In this document: piece after piece, positions 35,795 to 43,366 of the stretch | Position numbering within the stretch: the stretch's first letter is position 1 | How the letters are laid out: each line of letters opens with the position of its first letter | Source of the DNA: Pseudolabrys sp. | Lineage (GTDB): Bacteria; Pseudomonadota; Alphaproteobacteria; Rhizobiales; Xanthobacteraceae | Direction of reading: 5' to 3' | Length of the DNA stretch: 64,000 bases | Assembly (NCBI GenBank): GCA_030684935.1 | Contig: JAUXXH010000019.1 | Span: forward strand, 39,301-103,300 | Position numbers and translations under genes: made by a program | Notes under the pieces: model-generated | What the model saw: only the letters and a program-made list of their open reading frames with translations | Told to the model about the DNA's origin: nothing | The model's database searches: none

Positions 35795-37210
35795 ATGGCT
35801 TTGCCGTCGCCTGCAACCCAGGCGCCGCCCGCGGTTCCGGTCGGCGCCGAGCCCGCCGCTGCGGCATCGCCGCCCGCGGGCCTGTTCGCGCGCCTGAAGG
35901 CCAAACTCGCCGAACGCAGCGACTCGCGGCTGGCGCAACTGGTCGCCGGCAAGGTCTTCGCCATGCGCGTCGTCAACGCCGTGCTGGCGCTGGTGACGCA
36001 GGTGCTGCTGGCGCGCTGGATGGGTGCGTTCGAATTCGGCATCTACGTCTATGTGTGGACCTGGGTGCTGATGATCGGCGCGCTGTCCGACCTCGGCCTG
36101 TCCACCGCGGCGCGGCGCTTCATCCCGGAATACACCGAACTCAAGGCGTTCGACCGGCTGCGCGGCTTTCTCAATGGCAGCCGCTGGCTGTCCTTCGCCA
36201 TCGCCACCGGCATCGGCGCCGCCGGCGCCCTCATCGTTGCCGTGCTCGATCCCTGGCTCGACCAGTACGTGGTGATTCCTCTGTATCTCGCCTGCGCCAT
36301 CGTGCCGATCTACGGCCTGGTGCAGACCCAGGCCGGCATCGCGCAATCCTATGACTGGCCCAATCTGGCGCTGATGCCGTTCTACATCATTCGCCAGCTC
36401 GCCCTGGCCGCGGTGATGGGTGCCGCCTACATGCTCGGCGCGCCGACCGACGCGGTGACGGTGATGATCGTCGCCATCGTCACCACATGGGCGGTCACCA
36501 TCGGCCAGATGGTCGTGCTCAACCGCCGCCTGAAACAGAAGGTGGAGCCCGGCCCGAAGCTGTACGAGCCGAAGATCTGGCTGGCGACCTCGCTGCCGAT
36601 CTTCGTGGTCGAGGGCTTCTATTTGCTGCTGACCTATGTCGACATCCTGCTGCTGCAGCATTTTCGCTCGCCGGAAGAAGTCGCGCATTACTATGCAGCC
36701 GCGCGGCTGCTGGCGATTGTCGCCTTCGTCTATTTCGCCATCGCCGGCGCCACCACCCACAAGTTCACGCAGTATCACGTGTCAGGCGACAAGGAGCGGC
36801 TTGCCTCGTTCTTTGCCGAGACCATCAAGTGGACGTTCTGGCCCTCGCTTCTGGTCTGCGCCTTCATCCTTGCCTTCGGCCGGCCGCTGCTGGCGCTGTT
36901 CGGCGAGAACTTCACCGCCGCCTACGACGTGATGTTCATTCTCGCCATCGGCATGATGGCGCGCGCCGCGGTCGGCCCGGCCGAACGGCTCCTGAACATG
37001 CTGGGCGAGCGCAGGCAGTGCGCCTCGGTCTATGCCATCGCGTTCGTCATCAATCTCGTGGTCGGTGTCATTCTGATCCCGCTCATCGGCATCGAGGGCG
37101 CGGCGGTGTCGACGTCAGTCGCGCTGGTCGCCGAGTCGATCATGCTGTACCGCCTCGCCAAGCGCCGCCTCGGCTTCCATGTGTTCATCATGGGCGGAGC
37201 GCAGAAATAG
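35795..37210 (+). CDS. Polysaccharide flippase (MOP/MviN-like, Wzx-type)
   Basis: A 471-residue integral membrane protein with about 12-14 hydrophobic segments after a proline/alanine-rich cytoplasmic lead. Typical features are VLLARWMGAFEFGIYVYVWTW near the start, IFVVEGFYLLLTYVDILLLQHF in the middle, and GERRQCASVYAIAFVINLVVG near the end. It is probably a translocase of lipid-linked sugars for exopolysaccharide or LPS. No glycosyltransferase or wzy gene is in the window, so it is an orphan. Confidence 0.87.
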   Translation: MALPSPATQAPPAVPVGAEPAAAASPPAGLFARLKAKLAERSDSRLAQLVAGKVFAMRVVNAVLALVTQVLLARWMGAFEFGIYVYVWTWVLMIGALSDLGLSTAARRFIPEYTELKAFDRLRGFLNGSRWLSFAIATGIGAAGALIVAVLDPWLDQYVVIPLYLACAIVPIYGLVQTQAGIAQSYDWPNLALMPFYIIRQLALAAVMGAAYMLGAPTDAVTVMIVAIVTTWAVTIGQMVVLNRRLKQKVEPGPKLYEPKIWLATSLPIFVVEGFYLLLTYVDILLLQHFRSPEEVAHYYAAARLLAIVAFVYFAIAGATTHKFTQYHVSGDKERLASFFAETIKWTFWPSLLVCAFILAFGRPLLALFGENFTAAYDVMFILAIGMMARAAVGPAERLLNMLGERRQCASVYAIAFVINLVVGVILIPLIGIEGAAVSTSVALVAESIMLYRLAKRRLGFHVFIMGGAQK

Positions 37211-37243
37211 AGGCGTCCCGATTGTCTGCGCGTCACACACGGA

Positions 37244-37358
37244 GTCATGCGCGGGCTCGACCCGCGCATCCATGATGTGACGCCACACGGCAAAGGCTTA
37301 CGTAAGTCTGTATTCGCCGCACGGCCTCATGGATGGCCGGGTCAAGCCCGGCCATGAC
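37244..37358. repeat. 115-bp palindromic repeat, copy 1
   Basis: The element starts GTCATGCGCGGGCTCGACCC and ends in CATGGATGGCCGGG...GGCCATGAC. Each end is a small hairpin (GCGCGGG/CCCGCGC and GGCCGGG/CCCGGCC), and a non-paired centre lies between. The copy at 43228-43342 has the same length and organisation. It lies between the convergent flippase and acyl-CoA synthetase genes. Confidence 0.85.
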
Positions 37359-37394
37359 AGCGGAGAGGCATTACAGACCCGCTGATAAACTGAA

Positions 37395-39011
37395 TCACAC
37401 TTTCTCCCTTAACAACCGCCGGATCACCTTGCCGGTCGTTGTCATCGGCATGGCGTCGATGAAGGCGACCTCGCGCGGATATTCGTGCGCCGATAGCCGC
37501 GTGCGGACAAAACTTTGAATCTCCGCCGCCAGCGCGTCCGACGCGGCGAAGTCCTGCTTCAGCACGATGAAGGCCTTGACGATCTCGGTGCGCAGCGCAT
37601 CCGGCTTGCCGACAGCCGCCGCCAGCGCCACCGCCGGGTGCTGGATCAGGCAGTCCTCGATCTCGCCGGGACCGATGCGGAAGCCCGATGACGTGATCAC
37701 ATCGTCGTCACGGCCGACAAAGCTGACGTAGCCTTCGTCGTCCATCACGCCCTGATCGCCGGTGGTCATCCAGTCGCCGATGAACTTGTCGCGCGTTGCC
37801 TCCGGCTTGCCCCAGTACTCCAGGAACATCACCGGATCGGGCCGCTGTACCGCGATCTGACCGACCTCGCCCGGCTTGACCGGCTGGCCATCGGCATCGA
37901 TCACCGCCACCACGTGCCCCGGCACCGCCTTGCCGATGGCGCCCGGCCGCAGCAGGCCGAGCTGGGCACAGGAGCCGAGCACCAGGTTGCATTCGGTCTG
38001 GCCATAGAACTCGTTGATGGTCAGGCCGAGCGCCGCCTTGCCCCACTCCAGCGCCTCGACGCCGAGCGACTCGCCGCCCGACGCCACCGTGCGCAGCCTG
38101 AAAACGTAACGTCCGCGCGGGCTGGCGGCGGCCCGCATCATGCGCAGCGCGGTCGGCGGAATAAACGCATTGCGCACGCCCGTGTCCGCCATCAGCGCGA
38201 AGGCCTCGTCCGGATCGAACTTGTCGAAGCGCCGCGCGATCACCGGCACGCCGTGATGCAGACTGGGCAGCAGCACGTCGAGCAGGCCGCCGGCCCAGGC
38301 CCAGTCGGCCGGCGTCCAGTAGCTGTCGCCTTGTTGCGGGAACGGATGATGCGGCAGCTCGACGCCGGGCATGTGGCCGAGCAATACGCGGTGCGCATGC
38401 AGGGCGCCCTTGGGCTGGCCCGTCGTGCCCGATGTGTAGATCATCATCGCCGGATCGTCGGCCGCGGTGTCGACCGGCGTGAAGTCCGGCGAGGCGCGCG
38501 CCAGCAGACCCTCGAAGTCCAAGGCGCCGTCGGCTTCGCCATCGATCGACAACACGCACGTCAGGTCCGGCACCTGGTCGCGAATGCCGGCGAGCTTGGC
38601 GAGGCCCTGCGCATTGGTCAGCAGCGCCTTGGCGCCGGAATTCTGCAGGCGATAGGACAGCGCATCCGGCCCGAACAGAATCGCCACCGGCAGCGCGATG
38701 GCGGCGAGCTTGTAGATCGCGACATGCGCCGCCACCACTTCCGGCGACTGCGGCAGGAAGATCGCCACCCTGTCGCCGCGCGTGACGCCGTGGGCGCGCA
38801 GCACATTGGCCAGCCGGTTCGAGGTCTCGCGCAGCCAGCCAAAGCTGATTGCGTCGTCGCGGCCGTCGGCATGCAGATGGCGGATGGCGAGCCGGCCGGG
38901 ATCAAGCGCCGCCCAGCGGTCGCAGATATCGACGCCAATGTTGTAGCGCGCCGGAATATCCCAGCGGAACTGGCGATAGAGCTGGTCGTAGTCGCGAACG
39001 GCATCCGGCAT
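37395..39011 (-). CDS. Acyl-CoA synthetase, AcsM/medium-chain-like
   Basis: A 538-residue AMP-forming ligase. IYTSGTTGQPKGALHAHR is the A3 loop, NEFYGQTECNL the A5 motif, DWMTTGDQGVMDDEGYVSFVGRDDDVITSSGFRIGP the A7/A8 span (positions about 37690-37800), and TTTGKVIRR the lysine. The tryptophan-containing segment YWTPADWAWAGGLLDVLLP is typical of acetyl- and medium-chain acyl-CoA synthetases. The substrate is probably a short or medium carboxylic acid. The start at 39011 (MPDAVRDYDQLYRQF) matches the family; the frame is open further upstream through the divergent promoter. Confidence 0.9.
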   Translation of the reverse strand: MPDAVRDYDQLYRQFRWDIPARYNIGVDICDRWAALDPGRLAIRHLHADGRDDAISFGWLRETSNRLANVLRAHGVTRGDRVAIFLPQSPEVVAAHVAIYKLAAIALPVAILFGPDALSYRLQNSGAKALLTNAQGLAKLAGIRDQVPDLTCVLSIDGEADGALDFEGLLARASPDFTPVDTAADDPAMMIYTSGTTGQPKGALHAHRVLLGHMPGVELPHHPFPQQGDSYWTPADWAWAGGLLDVLLPSLHHGVPVIARRFDKFDPDEAFALMADTGVRNAFIPPTALRMMRAAASPRGRYVFRLRTVASGGESLGVEALEWGKAALGLTINEFYGQTECNLVLGSCAQLGLLRPGAIGKAVPGHVVAVIDADGQPVKPGEVGQIAVQRPDPVMFLEYWGKPEATRDKFIGDWMTTGDQGVMDDEGYVSFVGRDDDVITSSGFRIGPGEIEDCLIQHPAVALAAAVGKPDALRTEIVKAFIVLKQDFAASDALAAEIQSFVRTRLSAHEYPREVAFIDAMPMTTTGKVIRRLLREKV

Positions 39012-39085
39012 TGCGCGGCACGCTAGTGCGAAGCGGTGCGACCGTCTAGGCTTGCGCGCCATCCGCCATAATCGGGAAGCCAACC

Positions 39086-39577
39086 ATGTCCGTTTCCATG
39101 TACCAGATCTCGGTGCCGCCTCTGCTGCGCGGCCTCGGCGTCCTGTCGGCGCTGCTGCGCAAGGGCGAGGCCCATGCCGATGCAACCTCCATGCTGGAGG
39201 CGCGGCTGGCGCCCGACATGATGACGCTGGTGGGTCAGGTACAGCGCGCCAGCGACACCGCCAAAGGCTGCGCCGCCCGGCTTGCCGGCCTCGACGCGCC
39301 GGCCATGCCGGACACCGAGGCGAGCTTTGCCGACCTGCAGTCACGGATATCCCGGACCGTCGATTTTCTCCAGAGCATCAAGCGCGAGCAGATCGACGGC
39401 AGCGAGGCCAAGCCAATCAGCTTCAAGGCCGGGCAGAGCATGTTGAACTTCACAGGCGAGAGCTACGTCCTCACATTCGTGCTGCCGAATTTCTATTTCC
39501 ACGTCACGGCGGCCTACGCGATTCTGCGCCACAAAGGTGTGCCGCTGAGCAAGCTGGATTACCTCGGGCCGCGGTGA
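39086..39577 (+). CDS. DUF1993 family protein
   Basis: A 163-residue protein beginning MSVSMYQISVPPLLRGLGVL, with FLQSIKREQIDGSE and NFYFHVTAAYAILRHKGVPL. This matches DUF1993, which belongs to the DinB/YfiT-like four-helix bundle group. The FHVTAAY histidine is in the place where such bundles often bind metal. The function is unknown. It is divergent from the acyl-CoA synthetase gene, 74 bp apart. Confidence 0.88.
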   Translation: MSVSMYQISVPPLLRGLGVLSALLRKGEAHADATSMLEARLAPDMMTLVGQVQRASDTAKGCAARLAGLDAPAMPDTEASFADLQSRISRTVDFLQSIKREQIDGSEAKPISFKAGQSMLNFTGESYVLTFVLPNFYFHVTAAYAILRHKGVPLSKLDYLGPR

Positions 39578-39707
39578 CGCGGCACTATGCGCGCGAACCC
39601 GGAATGACCGAGAAAAGCGGCAGGCTGTAACCGCCCCGGCTGCGCGAAGCCTGCCATCGGGCCGGCCTCTTCAAGCCGGACCCGTTTGGCTCCTTCCGGG
39701 CAACGGC

Positions 39708-39890
39708 TCACGCCGCGCGGGCAAATGCCGCGATTACCGGCGCCGGGACAAACGGCAGCCGCGGCAGACCGGCGCCGGCGGCCGGCGGCGGCTCGAACGG
39801 ATCATTGTCGTTCGCCGGCCGTGGCAGCCGCGGCTGAACGGGATAGCCGAACCCGTCGCCGCGCGAATGTCGATCGGCAGCCTTGCGCAT
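39708..39890 (-). CDS. Small unknown protein with PANDND motif
   Basis: A 60-residue reading frame, MRKAADRHSRGDGFGYPVQP and onward, proline-rich, with the PANDND signature that recurs in many very short rhizobial proteins. ATG 39890 lies 8 bp after the upstream gene's stop and has GAGGT before it. Operon position and motif are the only support; it could be spurious. Confidence 0.4.
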   Translation of the reverse strand: MRKAADRHSRGDGFGYPVQPRLPRPANDNDPFEPPPAAGAGLPRLPFVPAPVIAAFARAA

Positions 39891-39898
39891 GGCCGACC

Positions 39899-40288
39899 TC
39901 ACACCAGAACAGGACCGTGACCGGCGGCGCCATGCGACCCGCCCGGCCGCCGCCACCGGCGCAGGCGGCGCCGCAACCCGCCGCCACCTCTGGCGTTGAA
40001 CGCCGGCGCATCGTTATCGAGCATGCGCAGCGCATCCATGATGTCATCCCACGCCACCGGCTTGCCGCCGGGACTGACGCGCAGATCCGGCGCCGCCTCG
40101 ACCGCGCAGGCATCGGAGGCCCACGAGGCAAGCACGGCGCGCTTTTCGGCGCGCGTCATATCCGGGTCGCGCACCACGTCGAGCGGGTGCGCGAAGGCCC
40201 GCGCCGGATGCAATAAAGAATCGAGATCGAAGGTTTCGCGGTTGACGCCGGCATCGCGCGCGGCGTGTGCGTTCGAATAAAGTTTCAT
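39899..40288 (-). CDS. Unknown small protein downstream of hsp20
   Basis: A 129-residue protein with no signal or membrane segment. The conserved-looking part is residues 1-100 (MKLYSNAHAARDAGVNRETF, DPDMTRAEKRAVLASWASDA, WDDIMDALRML); the last 30 residues are glycine/arginine-rich and of low complexity. The ATG at 40288 has AGGAGG six bases upstream; the ATG at 40294 is too close to it. It lies 71 bp after hsp20 in the same direction and may be heat-induced with it. I do not recognise a named family. Confidence 0.65.
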   Translation of the reverse strand: MKLYSNAHAARDAGVNRETFDLDSLLHPARAFAHPLDVVRDPDMTRAEKRAVLASWASDACAVEAAPDLRVSPGGKPVAWDDIMDALRMLDNDAPAFNARGGGGLRRRLRRWRRPGGSHGAAGHGPVLV

Positions 40289-40357
40289 GACCATCCTCCT
40301 TGCACTGAGGCAGGCGGCCCGCCGGCTGGCGAACCGCCTTGGCTTGAGTCATTGCGG

Positions 40358-40380
40358 GATCAGGCGACCTTCGCCTGATC
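40358..40380. other. Perfect hairpin overlapping the hsp20 stop codon
   Basis: GATCAGGCGA and TCGCCTGATC form a perfect 10-bp stem with a three-base loop spanning the last codons and stop of hsp20. No T-run follows on the hsp20 strand, so it may stabilise or attenuate the message rather than terminate it. Confidence 0.5.
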
Positions 40381-40836
40381 GATGCTGCGGACCCGGTCAT
40401 TTGCGGCGATCGCTTGCCCGGCCTTGATCTCGATCCTGCGCGGCTTCATCGACTCCGGCAGTTCGCGTTGCAGGTCGATCTGCAGCAGGCCGTTCTCCAG
40501 CGATGCACCTTTCACCTCGACGTAGTCGGCGAGTTTGAAGCGGCGGTCAAACGAACGGCCGGCGATGCCGCGGTGCAGATAGGCGGCCTCGTTCGGACGG
40601 TCGTTGGCCCGGCCCGAGACGATCAACGTGTTGCGATCGACCGTGATGCCGATCTGGTCCGGCCCGAAGCCGGCCACCGCCAGCGAAATCCGGTAGCTGT
40701 TATCGCCGGTGCGGACGATATTGCAGGGCGGATAGTGATCCTCCGGCTCGAACCGCAGGCTCTCGTCGACCAGATCGAACAGCCGGTCGAAGCCAATGCT
40801 GGTGCGCCAGAAGGGATCCATATTCAGGGTTCTCAT
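40360..40836 (-). CDS. Small heat-shock protein, Hsp20/IbpA family
   Basis: A 158-residue chaperone that binds unfolding proteins as oligomers. The alpha-crystallin domain runs from about residue 36 to 130: NIVRTGDNSYRISLAVAGF, DRNTLIVSGRAN, RGIAGRSFDRRFKLADYV and GLLQIDLQRELPE. It is of the class A (IbpA-like) type found in multiple copies in rhizobia. ATG 40836 has GGAGG eight bases upstream, and that ribosome-binding site is enclosed in an RNA-thermometer hairpin. An RpoH-type promoter lies 94-124 bp upstream, so the gene is expected to be controlled both transcriptionally and by temperature-dependent translation. Confidence 0.94.
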   Translation of the reverse strand: MRTLNMDPFWRTSIGFDRLFDLVDESLRFEPEDHYPPCNIVRTGDNSYRISLAVAGFGPDQIGITVDRNTLIVSGRANDRPNEAAYLHRGIAGRSFDRRFKLADYVEVKGASLENGLLQIDLQRELPESMKPRRIEIKAGQAIAANDRVRSIDQAKVA

Positions 40837-40924
40837 TGCCACATCCTCCATCGAGCAACATGGGTCAAAGAGCGCCGGACACCCGCCGGCGCCCACTGGG
40901 TCGGGCCCGATCCCGGCGCCCGAC
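40837..40924 (-). promoter_or_regulatory. ROSE-type RNA thermometer in the hsp20 leader
   Basis: The predicted leader of about 88 nt can form three hairpins. One is GTCGGG...CCCGAC, the next is GCGCCGG/CCGGCGC, and the last, at 40839-40862, encloses the ribosome-binding site. In that hairpin ATGTTGCTC pairs with GAGGATGT across a GATG loop, leaving the G of TTGCT opposite the GG of GGAGG. This is the conserved U-U-G-C-U / GGAGG arrangement of ROSE elements, which melt at heat-shock temperature. Confidence 0.82.
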
Positions 40925-40930
40925 GGCCAG

Positions 40931-40960
40931 CGAAATAGGCAGCGCGCGCATGATTTCAAG
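40931..40960 (-). promoter_or_regulatory. RpoH (sigma-32)-type promoter of hsp20
   Basis: Read on the minus strand, CTTGAAA (CTTG at 40957-40960) is followed after 17 bases by CCTATTTCG (40931-40939). This fits the alphaproteobacterial RpoH consensus CTTG-N17-CYTATNTNNG except for the last base. Initiation about seven bases downstream gives the leader described as a ROSE element. Confidence 0.8.
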
Positions 40961-41034
40961 AGGCCGGAAAATGGCGCGACCGACGTATTAAGTATTTAAT
41001 TTTATTATATAAATTACTGGCGCGACAACATGCC

Positions 41035-41556
41035 CTAGCCGCGCCGGTCGTCCGGCTCGGCGAGAATGAGCGCCCAGTACACCTTGTACTTCGACGACGG
41101 CGTATAGACCGCGGCGATGCCCATGCGGGTCGCGCCCTTCAGCAACATGTTGGTGCGGTGCGACGGCGAATCGCGCCAGCCGGAGAAGGCTTCCGCCAGC
41201 GTATGGTAACCGGCGCCGATGTTCTCGGCCGCGGTCCTGGCGTCGTAGCCGGCCGCCTTCAGCCGCGAATTGAACGGCCGGCCGGCGGCATGGTCGAGCT
41301 TGTCGCGCTTGGCCATGATCTCGGCCTGCTGGGTGGCGAGCCGCATGAGTTCGGGATCGAGCGTCAGCGGCGGCAGATTGTTGTTGGCGCGGTATCCGGA
41401 AATCATCGATGCCGCCGCCGCCGCGTCGAGCTGCGCGCCCGGTTGCGCCATGCTGCGATAGAAGCTCGGCTCGCCCTTCGGTACAGCGACCTCGGTCGTA
41501 CAGGCCGCGAGTGCGCAGAATATGAGCAGAGTCGAAAGCGTGCGCACGATTTTCAT
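41035..41556 (-). CDS. CAP-domain (SCP/PR-1) lipoprotein
   Basis: A 173-residue protein with a lipoprotein signal (MKIVRTLSTLLIFCALAAC, lipobox LAAC). A compact CAP domain follows: ISGYRANNNLPPLTLDPELM, MAKRDKLDHAAG, GYDARTAAENIGAGYHTLAEAFSGW, SPSHRTNMLL. The histidine and glutamate residues of the CAP cavity are present. Bacterial CAP proteins are mostly uncharacterised; roles in envelope or secretion are proposed. ATG 41556 is chosen because the lipobox follows it directly. The AT-rich stretch at about 40984-41020 downstream has no gene. Confidence 0.87.
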   Translation of the reverse strand: MKIVRTLSTLLIFCALAACTTEVAVPKGEPSFYRSMAQPGAQLDAAAAASMISGYRANNNLPPLTLDPELMRLATQQAEIMAKRDKLDHAAGRPFNSRLKAAGYDARTAAENIGAGYHTLAEAFSGWRDSPSHRTNMLLKGATRMGIAAVYTPSSKYKVYWALILAEPDDRRG

Positions 41557-41702
41557 CTGGCCGAAACTCCGATTCGATATTTTGACACAGTGTGCGCCGA
41601 CCATGGCCGAACGGTGATGCGAAGGACTGGCGCTGCCCACGTCTCTGGCCTACCATTCGTCCCAACAACAAGCCGTTAAGCGGAATTTCCAGGGAGTAAA
41701 CG

Positions 41703-42104
41703 ATGTCCGACCAACCCGCCGCGCTCACGCCCGGTGCGATCCGCGCCTCGCAAGGCGAATACATGTTCGACCTTGGAACCGCCGACAAAATCCTGGGCGG
41801 ACCGGATTACTCCACCGCGCACGGCCCCTGCATCGAAGGCGACCGCATGATGGTCGGGCTGATGCGGATGAAGGCCGGAACCGGCGCCGAGCCGCACTCG
41901 CATCCGAACGAGCAGTGGATCTACATCATGGAGGGAACTTTCAGCGCCACGGTCGGCGGCAAGACGATCGACGCCAAGCCCGGCTCGGTGGTCTACATCC
42001 CGGCCAACACCATTCATAACGGACGCGCGACGCCCGAAGCCGATGTTGTGTTCTTCACCTGCAAGGATACCTCGCACAGCCTGCACGGCATCAAGGTAAA
42101 ATAG
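41703..42104 (+). CDS. Cupin-domain protein
   Basis: A 133-residue single-domain cupin. The metal-binding motif 1 has EPHSHPNEQWIYIMEG and motif 2 has PGSVVYIPANTIHNG, supplying the usual two or three histidines and a glutamate/glutamine. Such proteins are small dioxygenases, isomerases or binding proteins; nothing here selects among them. GGGAG precedes the ATG. The Bug-type binding protein follows 77 bp downstream in the same direction. Confidence 0.85.
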   Translation: MSDQPAALTPGAIRASQGEYMFDLGTADKILGGPDYSTAHGPCIEGDRMMVGLMRMKAGTGAEPHSHPNEQWIYIMEGTFSATVGGKTIDAKPGSVVYIPANTIHNGRATPEADVVFFTCKDTSHSLHGIKVK

Positions 42105-42181
42105 CCAACCCTGCGAGACGGCGCCGAAGAAGCGCAGCCGCACGACACTTTCAACCGAACCACTTCCCTGGGAGGGAAAAA

Positions 42182-43186
42182 ATGAAACGTCTCAGCCTGA
42201 ACCTGCTGTCTGCCGCCTGCATCGTCACCGGCATCGTCGCCGGCCTTTCCACCGCCTCGGCGCAGGACAAATATCCGACCCGCTCGATCAAGGTGCTGGT
42301 GCCTTATGGGCCGGGCGGCGCCACCGACATCACCGCGCGCATCGTCGGCGATGAGTTCCAGAAGATCACCGGCCATGGCTTTATCGTCATCAACAAGCCC
42401 GGTGCCAACGGCCTGCTGGCGATCGACGAACTGGTGAACTCGCCGGCCGACGGCTACACCATCATGGTCGGCAATGTCACCACCAACACGATCACGCCGC
42501 TGCTCTACAAGGACAAGATGTCGAAGGACTACACCAAGACGGTAACGGCGGTGACCAACCTGGTCGACGTGCCGGCCTTCGTGGTGACGACCATGGCGGA
42601 CAATTTCCCGGTCAAGTCGCTCAAGGAACTGGCCGAGTACGCCAAGAAGAACCCGGGCAAGCTGACCTACGGCACCGTCGGCGCGGGCTCCTATCCGCAC
42701 TTCGACATGGCCTATTTTGCCAAGAAGGCCGGCGTCGAGATGACCGCGCTGGCGAACAAGAACGGCGCCTCCGGCGTCATCCAGGATCTGCTGCGCGGCG
42801 ACGTGCAGGCTGCCTTCCTCAACACCGGCAGCAGCGCCGGACAGGTGCAGGCCGGCAAGATGCGCGCCATCGCCGTGGTCAATCACACCCGGCTGGCGGA
42901 ATATCCGGACGTACCGACCATGAAGGAAGCCGGCTTCCCGGATGTCGGCACCATCGCCTGGAACGGCATGTTCGCGCCGGCCGGCACGCCGAAACCGATA
43001 CTCGAGGCGCTGCACGCCGCCGTGATCAAGGCGATGAACACGCCCGAGGCGCGCGAGAAGTTCAAGAAGCAGAACTACAACATCGTGCCGAGCAAGTCGG
43101 TCGACGAAGCGCAGAAGTGGCTGACCAATGAGATGAAGCAGTGGCAGAACATCATCACCACGGTGAACCTGCAACTGACGCAGTAA
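42182..43186 (+). CDS. Bug/TctC family periplasmic substrate-binding protein
   Basis: A 334-residue tripartite tricarboxylate transporter-type receptor. A signal peptide (NLLSAACIVTGIVAGLSTASA) precedes YPTRSIKVLVPYGPGGATDITARIV, the hallmark opening. INKPGANGLLAIDELVNSPADGYT and the GTVGAGSYPHF loop follow. Bug proteins bind carboxylates or amino acids by water-mediated contacts. No tctA/tctB membrane genes are present, a common situation for Bug proteins. A GGGAGGG site lies just upstream. Confidence 0.92.
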   Translation: MKRLSLNLLSAACIVTGIVAGLSTASAQDKYPTRSIKVLVPYGPGGATDITARIVGDEFQKITGHGFIVINKPGANGLLAIDELVNSPADGYTIMVGNVTTNTITPLLYKDKMSKDYTKTVTAVTNLVDVPAFVVTTMADNFPVKSLKELAEYAKKNPGKLTYGTVGAGSYPHFDMAYFAKKAGVEMTALANKNGASGVIQDLLRGDVQAAFLNTGSSAGQVQAGKMRAIAVVNHTRLAEYPDVPTMKEAGFPDVGTIAWNGMFAPAGTPKPILEALHAAVIKAMNTPEAREKFKKQNYNIVPSKSVDEAQKWLTNEMKQWQNIITTVNLQLTQ

Positions 43187-43227
43187 CTATCCGCGGGAAC
43201 ACAAGCACCGCGCTGCCCCACACTCGG

Positions 43228-43342
43228 GTCATGCGCGGGCTTGACCCGCGCATCCATGATGAGACGCGTTACGGCAAAGCTGAACGTAAGTCTGCATCTG
43301 GAGAACTGCCTCATGGATGGCCGGGTCAAGCCCGGCCATGAC
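43228..43342. repeat. 115-bp palindromic repeat, copy 2
   Basis: It starts GTCATGCGCGGGCTTGACCC and ends CATGGATGGCCGGG...GGCCATGAC, like the copy at 37244-37358, with the same length and the shared inner stretches CGGCAAAG and CGTAAGTCTG. It lies between the convergent Bug and molybdoenzyme genes. Confidence 0.85.
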
Positions 43343-43366
43343 CCCGTCCCCGGCAGCGTGCCTGCG

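Noticed and set aside
37211..37394. A CRISPR array or tandem repeats.
   Set aside because: The sequence is one composite inverted repeat, not regularly spaced direct repeats with unique spacers; no cas gene was seen.
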